Counted from the stretch's first letter, positions 1-8,108 are shown. The stretch: DNA of 11,726 bases from Ignavibacteria bacterium (GCA_003233295.1 QILJ01000260.1:1-11726), one strand, 5' to 3'. The notes: generated by a model not told the origin, from the sequence alone. Numbers and translations: made by a program.

Positions 1-2
1 TT

Positions 3-590
3 AAAGAGAAAAAAATTCCTATTATTTGTATTGATAGGGGTCTTAAAAATATTGATGTAGATGTGGTACTTGTTGAAAACGAAGAGGGCGCATATCAAGC
101 AGTTGATCATTTAGTAAAACAAGGACACATCAGAATTGCTTATGTCGGAGGAATCCCTTCTATTCCCACAACTTTGGAACGAGAAAAAGGATATTCTCAA
201 GCTTTATTAGATAATGGATTAAATGTTGACGATGAATTAATAAAATATGGAGATTCAACACATCTGAGTGGAAAAGAACTAACCGAAGAATTATTACAAT
301 TGAAAGATAGACCAACTGCTTTATTTACCGGCAACAATCTAATAACACTTGGTGCATTAGAAACAATTCATAAACATAAATTGCATATTCCTGGTGATAT
401 AGCAATAATCGGTTTTGACGATATGCCCTGGTCTATTTCGTTGAATCCTCCTTTAAGTGCGGTTAGTCAACCCGGTTACGATATCGGTAAACGTGCTACA
501 GAATTACTTTTTCAGAGAATTTCTGATCCTAAACGTTCACCTGTGAAAGTTGTATTAAAAACAAAATTAATATTGAGAGAATCGGGTTAG
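3..590 (+). CDS. LacI-family transcriptional regulator, C-terminal part (5' end outside the window)
   Basis: The reading frame is open from base 3 to the TAG at 588-590 and continues upstream of the window, so the first in-frame GTG (63) is not the true start. About 195 residues are visible, against roughly 330-345 for the family. The N-terminal helix-turn-helix and hinge are missing. What is seen is the periplasmic-binding-protein-like effector domain: an IDRG strand, NEEGAYQAV (the usual 'DNxxGAxxA' region), GHxRIAYVGG, the REKGYxxAL helix, TALFTGNN, and the very typical PGDIAIIGFDD followed by a PPLSAVSQPGYDIGKRATELL helix. Family members are cytoplasmic DNA-binding proteins, usually repressors, that respond to a sugar or a sugar metabolite. 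It reads toward the sulfatase 77 bp downstream, so it is the obvious candidate regulator of the cluster. The ligand cannot be inferred. No operator could be assigned. Confidence 0.93.
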   Translation, partial: KEKKIPIICIDRGLKNIDVDVVLVENEEGAYQAVDHLVKQGHIRIAYVGGIPSIPTTLEREKGYSQALLDNGLNVDDELIKYGDSTHLSGKELTEELLQLKDRPTALFTGNNLITLGALETIHKHKLHIPGDIAIIGFDDMPWSISLNPPLSAVSQPGYDIGKRATELLFQRISDPKRSPVKVVLKTKLILRESG

Positions 591-667
591 TAAACAAGAA
601 TATCGTTACTTAAACACATTTATTTGTGTATCGGTATATTTTAAAATAATTAAACTTTGGTAATATT
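591..667 (+). promoter_or_regulatory. Intergenic region between regulator and sulfatase; likely cluster promoter
   Basis: This is the longest gap before the enzyme run and is very AT-rich. It holds a short hairpin-forming pair (ACACA, 6-nt loop, TGTGT, around 613-628), a perfect 12-bp AT palindrome TATTTTAAAATA at 637-648, and a TTTATTTG at 619-626 that differs by one defined base from the Bacteroidota -7 consensus TAnnTTTG. TATATT at 635-640 resembles a sigma70 -10 box, but there is no matching -35. No Shine-Dalgarno precedes the sulfatase ATG. A promoter is expected here from the layout; none of these elements is strong enough to name it. Confidence 0.3.
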
Positions 668-2173
668 ATGATAAGCAAAATATTTTTTCGGAGTGCACAT
701 GCTGCTATAATAGGTAGTCTTTTGTTAATAGGATTCTCGTTGAATTCCTGCACCACAAATAAAGATAACGATCAAAAAGAGAATAAGACTACAAATAATC
801 AGAAACCGAATATTGTATTTATCTTAGCTGATGACCTTGGCTGGAACCAAGTAAAGTATCACAATATTACCGATTATTACGATACACCGAACATTGATAA
901 GATCGCTGCTGAAGGTATGAGATTTACCGATGCATATTCAGCAGCACCAATTTGTTCCCCGGCAAGAGCAAGTATTATGACGGGTAAATATCCCGCAAGG
1001 CTTCATCTAACGGATTATATACCTGGTAATAGTTATCCCTATGCAAGATTGAAAACTCCGCATCAGCAGCAAGGACTTCCTCTGGCAGAAGTTACAATTG
1101 CCGAAATGCTAAAAAAACAGGGGTATGTTACAGGGATGTTCGGTAAATGGCATTTAAACAAGGATAAAAATTATAAACCAGGACGCCCTGGTGATCCGGG
1201 TTCTCAAGGGTTTGATGATGTATTAGCTACTGTTAAACCGAAACCAGATGCGGATCCTAACAAAGATGCACATCATGCAATTGAAATTACCGATAGAACT
1301 TTGCAGTTCATCGAGAAGAACAAAGACAAACCGTTTTTTGCATATGTTTCGCATCATGTAGTTCATCGTCCGCTTATGGAGCATAAGGATCTGATCAATT
1401 ATTATAAAACTAAACCTCATCCGGAGGACAAAGTCAATAATCCTATTATGGGCGCTATGATCGAACGGATGGACAGAGGGATAGGTAGAATTCTTGCTAA
1501 GCTGGATGAATTGAATCTGACTAAAAATACTATTGTTATATTTTTCTCGGATAACGGCGGATTTAAATACTATCAGGATCAAGCACCTCTGCGTGGAGGT
1601 AAAGCCATGGTTTTTGAGGGAGGTATTCGTGTCCCTCTTTCTGTAAAATGGCCTGGAGTTGTTAAGCCGGGTTCTGTTTGCTCGGTCCCGGTTATTTCTA
1701 ACGATTTCTTCCCGACTTTAGCTGATATGGCTGGCGCTCATCCTGGTGTTAAAAATATTGACGGGGTTAGTTTAGTACCTCTTCTTAAAGGGGCTAAGTC
1801 ACTTGATAGGGAAGCGATCTATTGGTATTATCCTCACTATCATCGTCAGGGATATAAACCATCCGGAGCAATAAGGATGGGTGACTATAAACTTATTGAA
1901 TGGTACGAACGCACTGCTATAGGCGGCGAGCATCAGATCGATTTGTACTATATAAAGGATGATATTAGCGAAAGCAATAATCTGGCGGAAGAGAAACCTG
2001 AGTTGGCAAATAAAATGAGAAGGAAACTGCATCAATGGTTAAAAGATGTTGGAGCACAAACAATGCCCTTGAATCCAGATTTTAATCCTGAAATGCAGTA
2101 CTTTCCGGAAAAGAATTGGCCTAAAGGCAAAGATTATCAATACTTGGATATGCAATTTCCAAATGAAGAATAG
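668..2173 (+). CDS. Secreted lipoprotein sulfatase, type I (formylglycine-dependent, family S1)
   Basis: Hydrolyses sulfate esters, most likely on a carbohydrate. The 501-residue protein starts with a lipoprotein signal: a charged start, a hydrophobic run, and lipobox LNSC with the lipidated cysteine at residue 28, then a polar linker. It should therefore sit on a membrane facing the periplasm or outside. The sulfatase fold follows: metal-binding ADD (54-56), the formylglycine motif CSPAR with Cys96 as the residue to be modified, Lys107, GKWH (Lys160, His162), HxP histidine 233, SDNGG (Asp295, Asn296) and the GGK lysine 312. All expected active-site residues are present and the length is usual. 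The CSPAR form needs a formylglycine-generating or anSME-type enzyme encoded elsewhere. It is the first gene after the regulator and lies 20 bp before the alcohol dehydrogenase, so co-transcription is likely. The S1 subfamily and the sulfated substrate cannot be settled by eye. Confidence 0.95.
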   Translation: MISKIFFRSAHAAIIGSLLLIGFSLNSCTTNKDNDQKENKTTNNQKPNIVFILADDLGWNQVKYHNITDYYDTPNIDKIAAEGMRFTDAYSAAPICSPARASIMTGKYPARLHLTDYIPGNSYPYARLKTPHQQQGLPLAEVTIAEMLKKQGYVTGMFGKWHLNKDKNYKPGRPGDPGSQGFDDVLATVKPKPDADPNKDAHHAIEITDRTLQFIEKNKDKPFFAYVSHHVVHRPLMEHKDLINYYKTKPHPEDKVNNPIMGAMIERMDRGIGRILAKLDELNLTKNTIVIFFSDNGGFKYYQDQAPLRGGKAMVFEGGIRVPLSVKWPGVVKPGSVCSVPVISNDFFPTLADMAGAHPGVKNIDGVSLVPLLKGAKSLDREAIYWYYPHYHRQGYKPSGAIRMGDYKLIEWYERTAIGGEHQIDLYYIKDDISESNNLAEEKPELANKMRRKLHQWLKDVGAQTMPLNPDFNPEMQYFPEKNWPKGKDYQYLDMQFPNEE

Positions 2174-2193
2174 TTAATATAAATAGAAGTGAA

Positions 2194-3339
2194 ATGAAAA
2201 CAATAACTCTTAAATTTCCGAATCAAGTAACATTCGGCAACGGCTGCATAAATAATTTTATCGAGGATTATTCCAAGAAAAAATTGAATAAACTTTTTAT
2301 CGTCACATTTCCCGAAATGCTGCCGGCACTGGATGAAAATCTGCATAAATTACGATCTCTTGGTATAGAAGTGTTTATAGACACATCAATTGTTGCCGAA
2401 CCAAGTTATGAATCTTTCAATACAGTTTTGAACCATGCAAAAGATGTAAAGGTAGATTCTGTTGTTGGTATTGGAGGCGGAAGTTCTCTTGATGTAGCCA
2501 AATTAGTTGCTGCACAACTTAACAACAATCAGAGCATCGAAGAAATTATAGGAATTGGAAATCTTAAACAACGGACTATCTATCTGGCATGTTTACCAAC
2601 CACTGCTGGAACTGGAAGTGAGGTTTCGCCCAATGTAATTTTGCTTGATGAATCAGATAATTTAAAGAAAGGTATAGTTAGTCCTTTTCTTGTGCCTGAT
2701 GCAGCTTATATAGATCCCATCTTAACACATTCTGTTCCTCCTTCAGTAACTGCAGCTACAGGAATGGATGCATTAATTCATTGCATGGAAGAGTTCACAA
2801 ATATTCATGCACATCCCATTATTGATGTTTATGCCATAGAAGGGGTTAAGCTAATTGGTGAAAACCTGGAAAGAGCATTCTTTAATGGGAAAGATGTAGA
2901 AGCAAGAGAAAAAGTTGCACTAGGTTCACTTTATGGCGGACTTGGTCTAGGACCAGTAACTACGGCGGCTGTTCATGCATTGTCCTATCCTTTGGGAGGT
3001 GAATTCCATATACCGCATGGATTATCCAATGCAGTTCTTCTTCCTTATGTTATGAGATACAATATGATTGCAGTTCCCGACAAATATGCTAAAGTTGCTA
3101 TTGCTTTGGGAGTTGATAAACAAGCCAGTGATTTGGAAACAGCTGAGAAAGGAGTTGAAAAGATATTTCAATTATGTGAATCGCTTGAGATTCCGACGAA
3201 GATTTCAGAATTAAATATTCCTAAAGATGCGGTTGATAGAATGACTGAGAGCGCTGTTAAAGTAACAAGACTGCTGGTAAACAATCCTCGCTCTTTGAGT
3301 AAGGAAGATATACGAGCTATTTATTTAGAAGCATTTTAA
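2194..3339 (+). CDS. Iron-containing (group III) alcohol dehydrogenase
   Basis: Cytoplasmic NAD(P)-dependent oxidoreductase that interconverts an alcohol and an aldehyde or ketone. The 381 residues match the family length. The N-terminal nucleotide-binding half has GGGSSLD (95-100) and LPTTAGTGSE (134-143). The C-terminal helical half carries the metal ligands in the correct spacing: Asp192 and His196 in GMDALIH, His261 in AVHALSYPLGG and His275 in IPHGLSN, so an iron-dependent enzyme is expected. Relatives include lactaldehyde:propanediol oxidoreductase, butanol dehydrogenases and maleylacetate reductase-like proteins. Substrate cannot be deduced. It starts 20 bp after the sulfatase with only a weak GAAGTGA before ATG, and ends just before the aldolase, suggesting it handles an aldehyde or keto product of the same pathway. 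Confidence 0.93.
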   Translation: MKTITLKFPNQVTFGNGCINNFIEDYSKKKLNKLFIVTFPEMLPALDENLHKLRSLGIEVFIDTSIVAEPSYESFNTVLNHAKDVKVDSVVGIGGGSSLDVAKLVAAQLNNNQSIEEIIGIGNLKQRTIYLACLPTTAGTGSEVSPNVILLDESDNLKKGIVSPFLVPDAAYIDPILTHSVPPSVTAATGMDALIHCMEEFTNIHAHPIIDVYAIEGVKLIGENLERAFFNGKDVEAREKVALGSLYGGLGLGPVTTAAVHALSYPLGGEFHIPHGLSNAVLLPYVMRYNMIAVPDKYAKVAIALGVDKQASDLETAEKGVEKIFQLCESLEIPTKISELNIPKDAVDRMTESAVKVTRLLVNNPRSLSKEDIRAIYLEAF

Positions 3340-3353
3340 TTAAAGTGGTGGAA

Positions 3354-4271
3354 ATGAAAAAAGTTAAAGAACATGCAGGTGTTATTGTTCCGATGATAAC
3401 ACCTTTTACAGAAGATGGGAAAATAGATCTTGATTCTGTTGAAAGAATTATTGAAAAATTTATCGAAAATGATTCGTTCCCTTTTATATTAGGAACAACA
3501 GGTGAAGCGGCATCAATTTCTAATGATGAAAAACGAAAGTTCGTAAAATTTGTATGTGAAAAATTTGCCGGTAGAACAAAAGTTTATGCTGGTGCGGCAA
3601 GTAACAGTGTAAACGAAACAATTGAAAACACAAAAGCATTCTTCGATTCTGGAATCATAGCGGTAGCTTCACATTTACCAAGTTATTATCCCCTGCATCC
3701 TTATCATATGATGAAGTATTATGAAATTCTTGCAGAAAAAGCTGGTGGTCCGATAATCGTGTACAACATTACTGCAACAACACATATGTCAATTCCATTG
3801 GATATTGTTGATCAATTAAGCAGACATGAAAATATTGTCGGTTTAAAAGATTCAGAGCGCAATCAGGAAAGGTTGGACAAGTCCATTGAATTATGGAAAG
3901 ACAGAGAAGATTTTTCTCATCTTATCGGTTGGGGTACAAAATGTTTTGAAGGTTTGGCAAAAGGTTCCGACGGTATTGTCCCGAGTACGGGAAATTTTTC
4001 TGCTAAAATATATTCCGATTTGTATCAGAATGTACTTAATGACAATCTGGATGAAGCTGCTGTTATACAAAAACAAACCGAAGATATTTCTGCAATATAT
4101 CAAAAAGATAGATTACTAAGTGAAGCGCTAGCAGCATTAAAAGTAATGATGAAATCGGTTGAACTCTGTGACATTCATGTTCTTCCACCGTTAACCAATA
4201 CTTCTAAGAAAGAGGCACGAGAGATCATTATACAAACTAAAGAGATCGTTGAAAAATATAACCTAATTTGA
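3354..4271 (+). CDS. DapA/NanA-family class I aldolase or lyase
   Basis: Member of the dihydrodipicolinate synthase/N-acetylneuraminate lyase superfamily: a TIM-barrel enzyme that makes a Schiff base, usually with pyruvate or a 2-keto-3-deoxy acid. Numbered from the ATG at 3354 it has 305 residues. It carries PMITPF near the start, the carboxylate-binding GTTGE (47-51), the catalytic tyrosine Tyr137 in IIVYNIT and the Schiff-base lysine Lys165 in IVGLKD. Two in-frame GTG codons (3345, 3348) would add up to three residues; the ATG is preferred because family proteins start close to this point and GGTGG can serve as a weak ribosome site. In this locus, among acid-sugar enzymes, breakdown of a 2-keto-3-deoxy sugar acid to pyruvate plus an aldehyde is more likely than lysine biosynthesis. 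A sialate lyase is possible given the sialidase-like neighbours, but no other sialic acid genes are present. Confidence 0.92.
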   Translation: MKKVKEHAGVIVPMITPFTEDGKIDLDSVERIIEKFIENDSFPFILGTTGEAASISNDEKRKFVKFVCEKFAGRTKVYAGAASNSVNETIENTKAFFDSGIIAVASHLPSYYPLHPYHMMKYYEILAEKAGGPIIVYNITATTHMSIPLDIVDQLSRHENIVGLKDSERNQERLDKSIELWKDREDFSHLIGWGTKCFEGLAKGSDGIVPSTGNFSAKIYSDLYQNVLNDNLDEAAVIQKQTEDISAIYQKDRLLSEALAALKVMMKSVELCDIHVLPPLTNTSKKEAREIIIQTKEIVEKYNLI

Positions 4272-4283
4272 TTGAAAGATAAA

Positions 4284-5327
4284 ATGAAAAATAAGCTGCC
4301 GATAATAGGAATTACAATGGGCGATCCGGTAAGTGTAGGACCGGAAATCGCGATCAAAGCTCTTACTAATGAAGATATCTATTCAATTTGTAATCCAATT
4401 CTTATTGGTGATTTCAAAGTGGCTGAGAGAATTCGTGATCTGCTGAATATAAATGTTGAACTTCAAAAAATTGATTCGCCGAATCAAGCAGAGTTTAATT
4501 TCGGGAAGATAGATATTTTGGATATGGATAATTTTGATCACGAGAAAACCAAACTTGGTGAAATATCTGCTGATGCCGGAAAAGCAGCATTTGAAAATAT
4601 TAAAAAAGTAATTGATCTTGCTCTTGCCGAAGAGATCGATGCTACTGTTACCGGACCGATCAATAAAGAATCAATCAATCTCGCCGGATTCAAATTTTCT
4701 GGACATACTGAAATTTACGCACACTATACAAATACAAAGAAATACGCTATGCTTCTTGTTGAGGATAACCTTCGTGTAATCCACGTTTCAACTCATGTAC
4801 CTCTGCGGATGGCTTGTGATCTGGTGAAAAAGAAAAGGATTCTTGACACGATTGAACTCATCGACAGCGCATGTAAACAGTTGGGAGTAAGTCATCCTAA
4901 AATAGGTGTTGCCGGACTGAATCCTCATGCCAGTGATGGCGGTCTATTCGGCGATGAAGAAGAGAAAGAAATCATTCCCGCTGTTAAAGAAGCAAGAGAA
5001 CTCGGCTATGATGCTGAAGGTCCGATTCCTTCGGACACACTTTTTTCAAAGGCGATAGGCGGATTGTATGACGGATGTGTGGCAATGTATCACGATCAAG
5101 GGCATATTCCTTTTAAAGTTGTTGGTTTTAACTGGGATAAAGCTGCCGGGAAAATGAAAAGCGTTCGCGGTGTGAATATAACGCTAGGTCTTCCAATCAT
5201 TCGCACTTCCGTTGATCACGGAACAGCGATGGAAATAGCTGGGAAAGGAATTGCCAGCTCTGAAGCAATAATCCTTGCAATAAAGTATGCGGCAAAATTA
5301 AGTAAAACAAGAAAAAAAGGAATTTAA
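4284..5327 (+). CDS. pdxA2: PdxA2-type 4-phosphoerythronate/threonate dehydrogenase (PdxA family)
   Basis: PdxA-family NAD-dependent, metal-dependent oxidative decarboxylase. PdxA proper acts on 4-phosphohydroxythreonine in vitamin B6 synthesis; PdxA2 forms oxidise four-carbon acid 4-phosphates (for example D-threonate 4-phosphate) to dihydroxyacetone phosphate and CO2. Numbered from ATG 4284 (347 aa), substrate residues His141-Thr142 (GHTE) and metal ligands His171 (THVPL), His215 (GLNPHASDGG) and His270 (MYHDQGH) are all present, followed by GVNITLGLPIIRTSVDHGTA. A roughly 12-residue insertion before GVNIT, relative to E. coli PdxA as I recall it, is typical of PdxA2 forms. The N-terminal loop reads MGDPVSVGPEI instead of the usual MGDPAGIGPEI. 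A TTG at 4272, directly after the aldolase stop, could add four residues, but the ATG places the first strand as in homologues. The adjacent DUF1537 kinase argues strongly for the catabolic role. Confidence 0.92.
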   Translation: MKNKLPIIGITMGDPVSVGPEIAIKALTNEDIYSICNPILIGDFKVAERIRDLLNINVELQKIDSPNQAEFNFGKIDILDMDNFDHEKTKLGEISADAGKAAFENIKKVIDLALAEEIDATVTGPINKESINLAGFKFSGHTEIYAHYTNTKKYAMLLVEDNLRVIHVSTHVPLRMACDLVKKKRILDTIELIDSACKQLGVSHPKIGVAGLNPHASDGGLFGDEEEKEIIPAVKEARELGYDAEGPIPSDTLFSKAIGGLYDGCVAMYHDQGHIPFKVVGFNWDKAAGKMKSVRGVNITLGLPIIRTSVDHGTAMEIAGKGIASSEAIILAIKYAAKLSKTRKKGI

Positions 5328-5332
5328 ATCTT

Positions 5333-6511
5333 ATGATCGTTGTAATTGCTGATGATTTTACTGGAGCTGCTGAAATAGCGGGTCTTGGACTTCAATACGG
5401 ATTGAAAGTTACAATGGAACTTGATATGGTTCGGGAATCGGATACCGACCTTCTGATAATAGCTACCGATACAAGATCGATGAGTAGCGAAAAAGCATAT
5501 GAAAAGATGAGAGAGTTGAAAAAAGAGTTGATGAGTATTGAGTATGATTGGCTTTTTAAAAAAACAGATTCGGTTTTCAGAGGACATATTCTTTCCGAAC
5601 TTAAAGCGTTGTTGGATATAAATTTAAAGAAAAAAGTTCTGCTTGTTACTTCAAACCCGGCATTGGGTAGAAAAATAGTTGATGGTAAGTATTATATTAA
5701 TAATACCCTGTTAAATAAAACCGGTTTTGCAGATGATCCGGAATATCCAATTGAGTCTGCAGATGTAGTTGGGTTATTAGGTGTGAACGGAGATATCCCG
5801 ATAAAATTATTATCGACGGATGAAAATATAGAGGAATACGGCATCTATATTGGGGAAGCAGGTACTTTGGGCGATTTGAAAAAGTTGGCTTCAAAAGTAA
5901 CAAAGGATATCTTGACTGCAGGGGCTTCGGGTTTCTTCGGTGCACTTCTTGAATTGCACGGGTATTGTAAAGTAAATGTTAAAAATAATTTTTCTTTCGA
6001 AAAAGAGAAAAAGTTTCTGATAGTTCAAGGCAGTGCTTATAATAAAAAGGATATCAGTTCAGAAATATTGAAACGTGAAAATATTTTTATTTCAAATATG
6101 CCTAAAGAGATATTCTACAACAAAGAAAATTCAGACGAAGTATTTGAAGACTGGTTACAAGAAATAATTGATAAATATAGGTCTCACAATAAAGTGTTAT
6201 TGGGCATTGATCAGCCTGTGGTTAGAGACAAGAAAGTATCTAGAAGATTGAGGGATGTATTTGCAGATCTTATTGTTGAACTTTTTAATAAAGTTTCTAT
6301 TAGTGAAATGATAATTGACGGCGGGGCAACAGCTTATTCCATAGTATCAAAATTGAATTACAGAAAGTTCTATCCGATGATGCAGATAGCTGCTGGTGTT
6401 ATCAGAATGAAAGTTGAAGAGAACCCGGATATCTGTATTACTCTAAAACCTGGTAGTTACACTTTACCTGAAAGTTTATTAACAAGTTTGGAAAGATCTA
6501 AAATAAATTAA
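5333..6511 (+). CDS. Four-carbon acid sugar kinase (DUF1537 / DtnK-OtnK family)
   Basis: ATP-dependent kinase that phosphorylates sugar acids such as D-threonate, D-erythronate or L-threonate at the terminal hydroxyl. The 392-residue protein begins MIVVIADDFTGAAE, the hallmark DDxTGA substrate-domain start, so the ATG is secure. KKTDSVFRGHI (76-86) is the second N-terminal hallmark. The C-terminal nucleotide-binding domain starts near GSAY (233-236) and contains IDGGATA (328-334) and an AAGV segment. The final loop reads LKPGSY (371-376), where many characterised members have a KxGGFG-like loop; I recall KPGSY in Bacteroidota homologues. It starts 5 bp after PdxA2, with AAGGAA inside the end of that gene, so the two are almost certainly translated together. 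The pair is the core of the known threonate/erythronate route to dihydroxyacetone phosphate. The exact substrate stereochemistry is unknown. Confidence 0.9.
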   Translation: MIVVIADDFTGAAEIAGLGLQYGLKVTMELDMVRESDTDLLIIATDTRSMSSEKAYEKMRELKKELMSIEYDWLFKKTDSVFRGHILSELKALLDINLKKKVLLVTSNPALGRKIVDGKYYINNTLLNKTGFADDPEYPIESADVVGLLGVNGDIPIKLLSTDENIEEYGIYIGEAGTLGDLKKLASKVTKDILTAGASGFFGALLELHGYCKVNVKNNFSFEKEKKFLIVQGSAYNKKDISSEILKRENIFISNMPKEIFYNKENSDEVFEDWLQEIIDKYRSHNKVLLGIDQPVVRDKKVSRRLRDVFADLIVELFNKVSISEMIIDGGATAYSIVSKLNYRKFYPMMQIAAGVIRMKVEENPDICITLKPGSYTLPESLLTSLERSKIN

Positions 6512-6542
6512 TTCGTTTTTAATAGTTGAATAAGGAAATATA

Positions 6543-8108
6543 ATGTACGGTTATACACTTGGATGGTTGGACTATGTAGTTATAGCAATTTCACTAGTTG
6601 TATCTCTTTATGTTGGTGTTTACTTCTCGAAAAGACAAACTAGCACAAAAAATTATTATGCTGCCGGCGGACGTATCCCTTCATGGGCTGTAGGAATGTC
6701 AATATTTGCTACGCTGATAAGTAGTATAACTTTTCTCGCCTATCCAGGTGAAGGTTTTAAATCAAACTGGATACTATTAGTCCAGGGTATCATGGTTGTA
6801 GTTGTTTTATCCGGATTGGTTTGGTTTGTAGTACCTCTCTATAGAAAAGTTATAGGTATAAGCGCTTATGAATATTTTGAAAGGCGGTTTGGACCATTTG
6901 CACGGTTCTACAGTTCTTTCGCTTTTTCTCTTACTCACTTTTCAAAAATGGGATCCGTTTTTTTCCTTATGGGACTTGCTCTAACAAGTATGACCGGCAT
7001 TAATACATATCTTATAATCTGGATCATTGGATTTGCAATTATTTATATAACTCTTAAAGGAGGTATGGAAGCTGTTATTTGGCTTGATGTTATTCAAGGT
7101 TTCATGCTTATCGGTGGAGGACTAATAGCTCTTTCCGTTATCCTCTTTAGTATTAAAGGCGGACCCGCTGCTATTATTAACACAGCTGTAGAGCATAATA
7201 AAATCGGGTTTGGACCTTATGATTGGGATTTTACGAAATTAACTTTTATTGTAATGGTACTAAACGGTATATTTTACGGGATACAGAAGTACGGAACAGA
7301 CCAGACAATAATCCAGCGTTATCTGACTGCTAAGACTGAGAAAGGAGCTGTAAGAGCTGCATTGATGGGTGTTCTCCTTAGTTTACCGGTTTGGACATTA
7401 TTTATGTTCATCGGTACTGCGCTTTATTCTTATTATCAAATATCTGCGGATGCATTACCGGTGGGTATAAAACCGGATGCGGTTTTCCCTTATTTTATCG
7501 TCTCTCAATTACCAACGGGGATTGTTGGATTAATCCTCTCGGCTCTAATAGCAGCGGCGGTTTCAAGTTTGGATTCCGATCTTAACTGTATATCGGCAAT
7601 CGGGGTTGAGGATTATTATAAACGGTTCAGACCGAATAGTACTGATGAACAAAGATTAAAAGTAGGTAAGACTGTCGTTTTTTTTTCTGGTATTGCTGCC
7701 TTGATCGTAGCATCTCTTTACGTTGTTCTCGGCGGTAAAGGTGTGCTTGGCATTGTCTTCGGATTATACTCAATATTTTCGGGCGGTATTGTTGGAATAT
7801 TTTTGCTTGGGATACTCACGAGACGCGCTAATCGTAAAGGAGTTAATATCGGTATCATAGCAAGTATAATATTCACTGGATATGCTGTTTTAACTTCACA
7901 GAAGTTTGGCGGTTCTACGCTTATTGACTTAGGGGATTGGAACTTTACTCAACATAAATATATGCTGGGTGTTTATACTCATATTATCGTTCTTATTGTT
8001 GGATACTTAGCAAGTTTGTTCTTCCCGCATGAAGAAGTACATGAAGATTTAACAATATATGCATGGTATGAAAATTTGAGAGGTAAAAAGACGACCAATG
8101 ATATGTAA
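6543..8108 (+). CDS. Sodium:solute symporter (SSS/SLC5 family)
   Basis: Inner-membrane transporter that couples Na+ entry to uptake of a sugar, sugar acid or other solute. The 521 residues contain about 13-14 hydrophobic segments. Family features are YYAAGGRIPSWAVGMSIFAT near the first core helix, ISAYEYFERRFG (106-117), the TDQTIIQRYL signature (252-261), and AAAVSSLDSDLNCIS (337-351) with the serine pair at 341-342 that matches the Na2-site region. It is full length, with a charged cytoplasmic tail after a final hydrophobic segment. AGGA (6533-6536) lies 6 nt before the ATG, one of the clearest ribosome sites in the window. It follows the kinase by 31 bp and probably brings in the cluster's substrate. 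The transported compound cannot be predicted; sialic acid, hexose and uronate carriers all occur in this family. Confidence 0.94.
   Translation: MYGYTLGWLDYVVIAISLVVSLYVGVYFSKRQTSTKNYYAAGGRIPSWAVGMSIFATLISSITFLAYPGEGFKSNWILLVQGIMVVVVLSGLVWFVVPLYRKVIGISAYEYFERRFGPFARFYSSFAFSLTHFSKMGSVFFLMGLALTSMTGINTYLIIWIIGFAIIYITLKGGMEAVIWLDVIQGFMLIGGGLIALSVILFSIKGGPAAIINTAVEHNKIGFGPYDWDFTKLTFIVMVLNGIFYGIQKYGTDQTIIQRYLTAKTEKGAVRAALMGVLLSLPVWTLFMFIGTALYSYYQISADALPVGIKPDAVFPYFIVSQLPTGIVGLILSALIAAAVSSLDSDLNCISAIGVEDYYKRFRPNSTDEQRLKVGKTVVFFSGIAALIVASLYVVLGGKGVLGIVFGLYSIFSGGIVGIFLLGILTRRANRKGVNIGIIASIIFTGYAVLTSQKFGGSTLIDLGDWNFTQHKYMLGVYTHIIVLIVGYLASLFFPHEEVHEDLTIYAWYENLRGKKTTNDM

Noticed and set aside
63..590. 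Start of the LacI-type gene at GTG 63
   Set aside because: The frame is open upstream to base 3 and encodes conserved effector-domain sequence (IICIDRG), so the gene simply enters from the left edge.
591..667. LacI operator near 599-608 or 630-640 (CG-centred half sites)
   Set aside because: The candidates are too imperfect to call without the DNA-binding domain or comparative data.
3354..4271. Calling the aldolase nanA and the cluster a sialic acid locus
   Set aside because: Sialidase-like neighbours fit, but there is no ManNAc epimerase or kinase, and the PdxA2/DUF1537 pair belongs to acid-sugar catabolism.
4284..5327. Vitamin B6 biosynthesis role for the PdxA protein
   Set aside because: Its immediate partner is a DUF1537 kinase and it has the insertion before GVNIT seen in catabolic PdxA2 forms; no other B6 gene is nearby.
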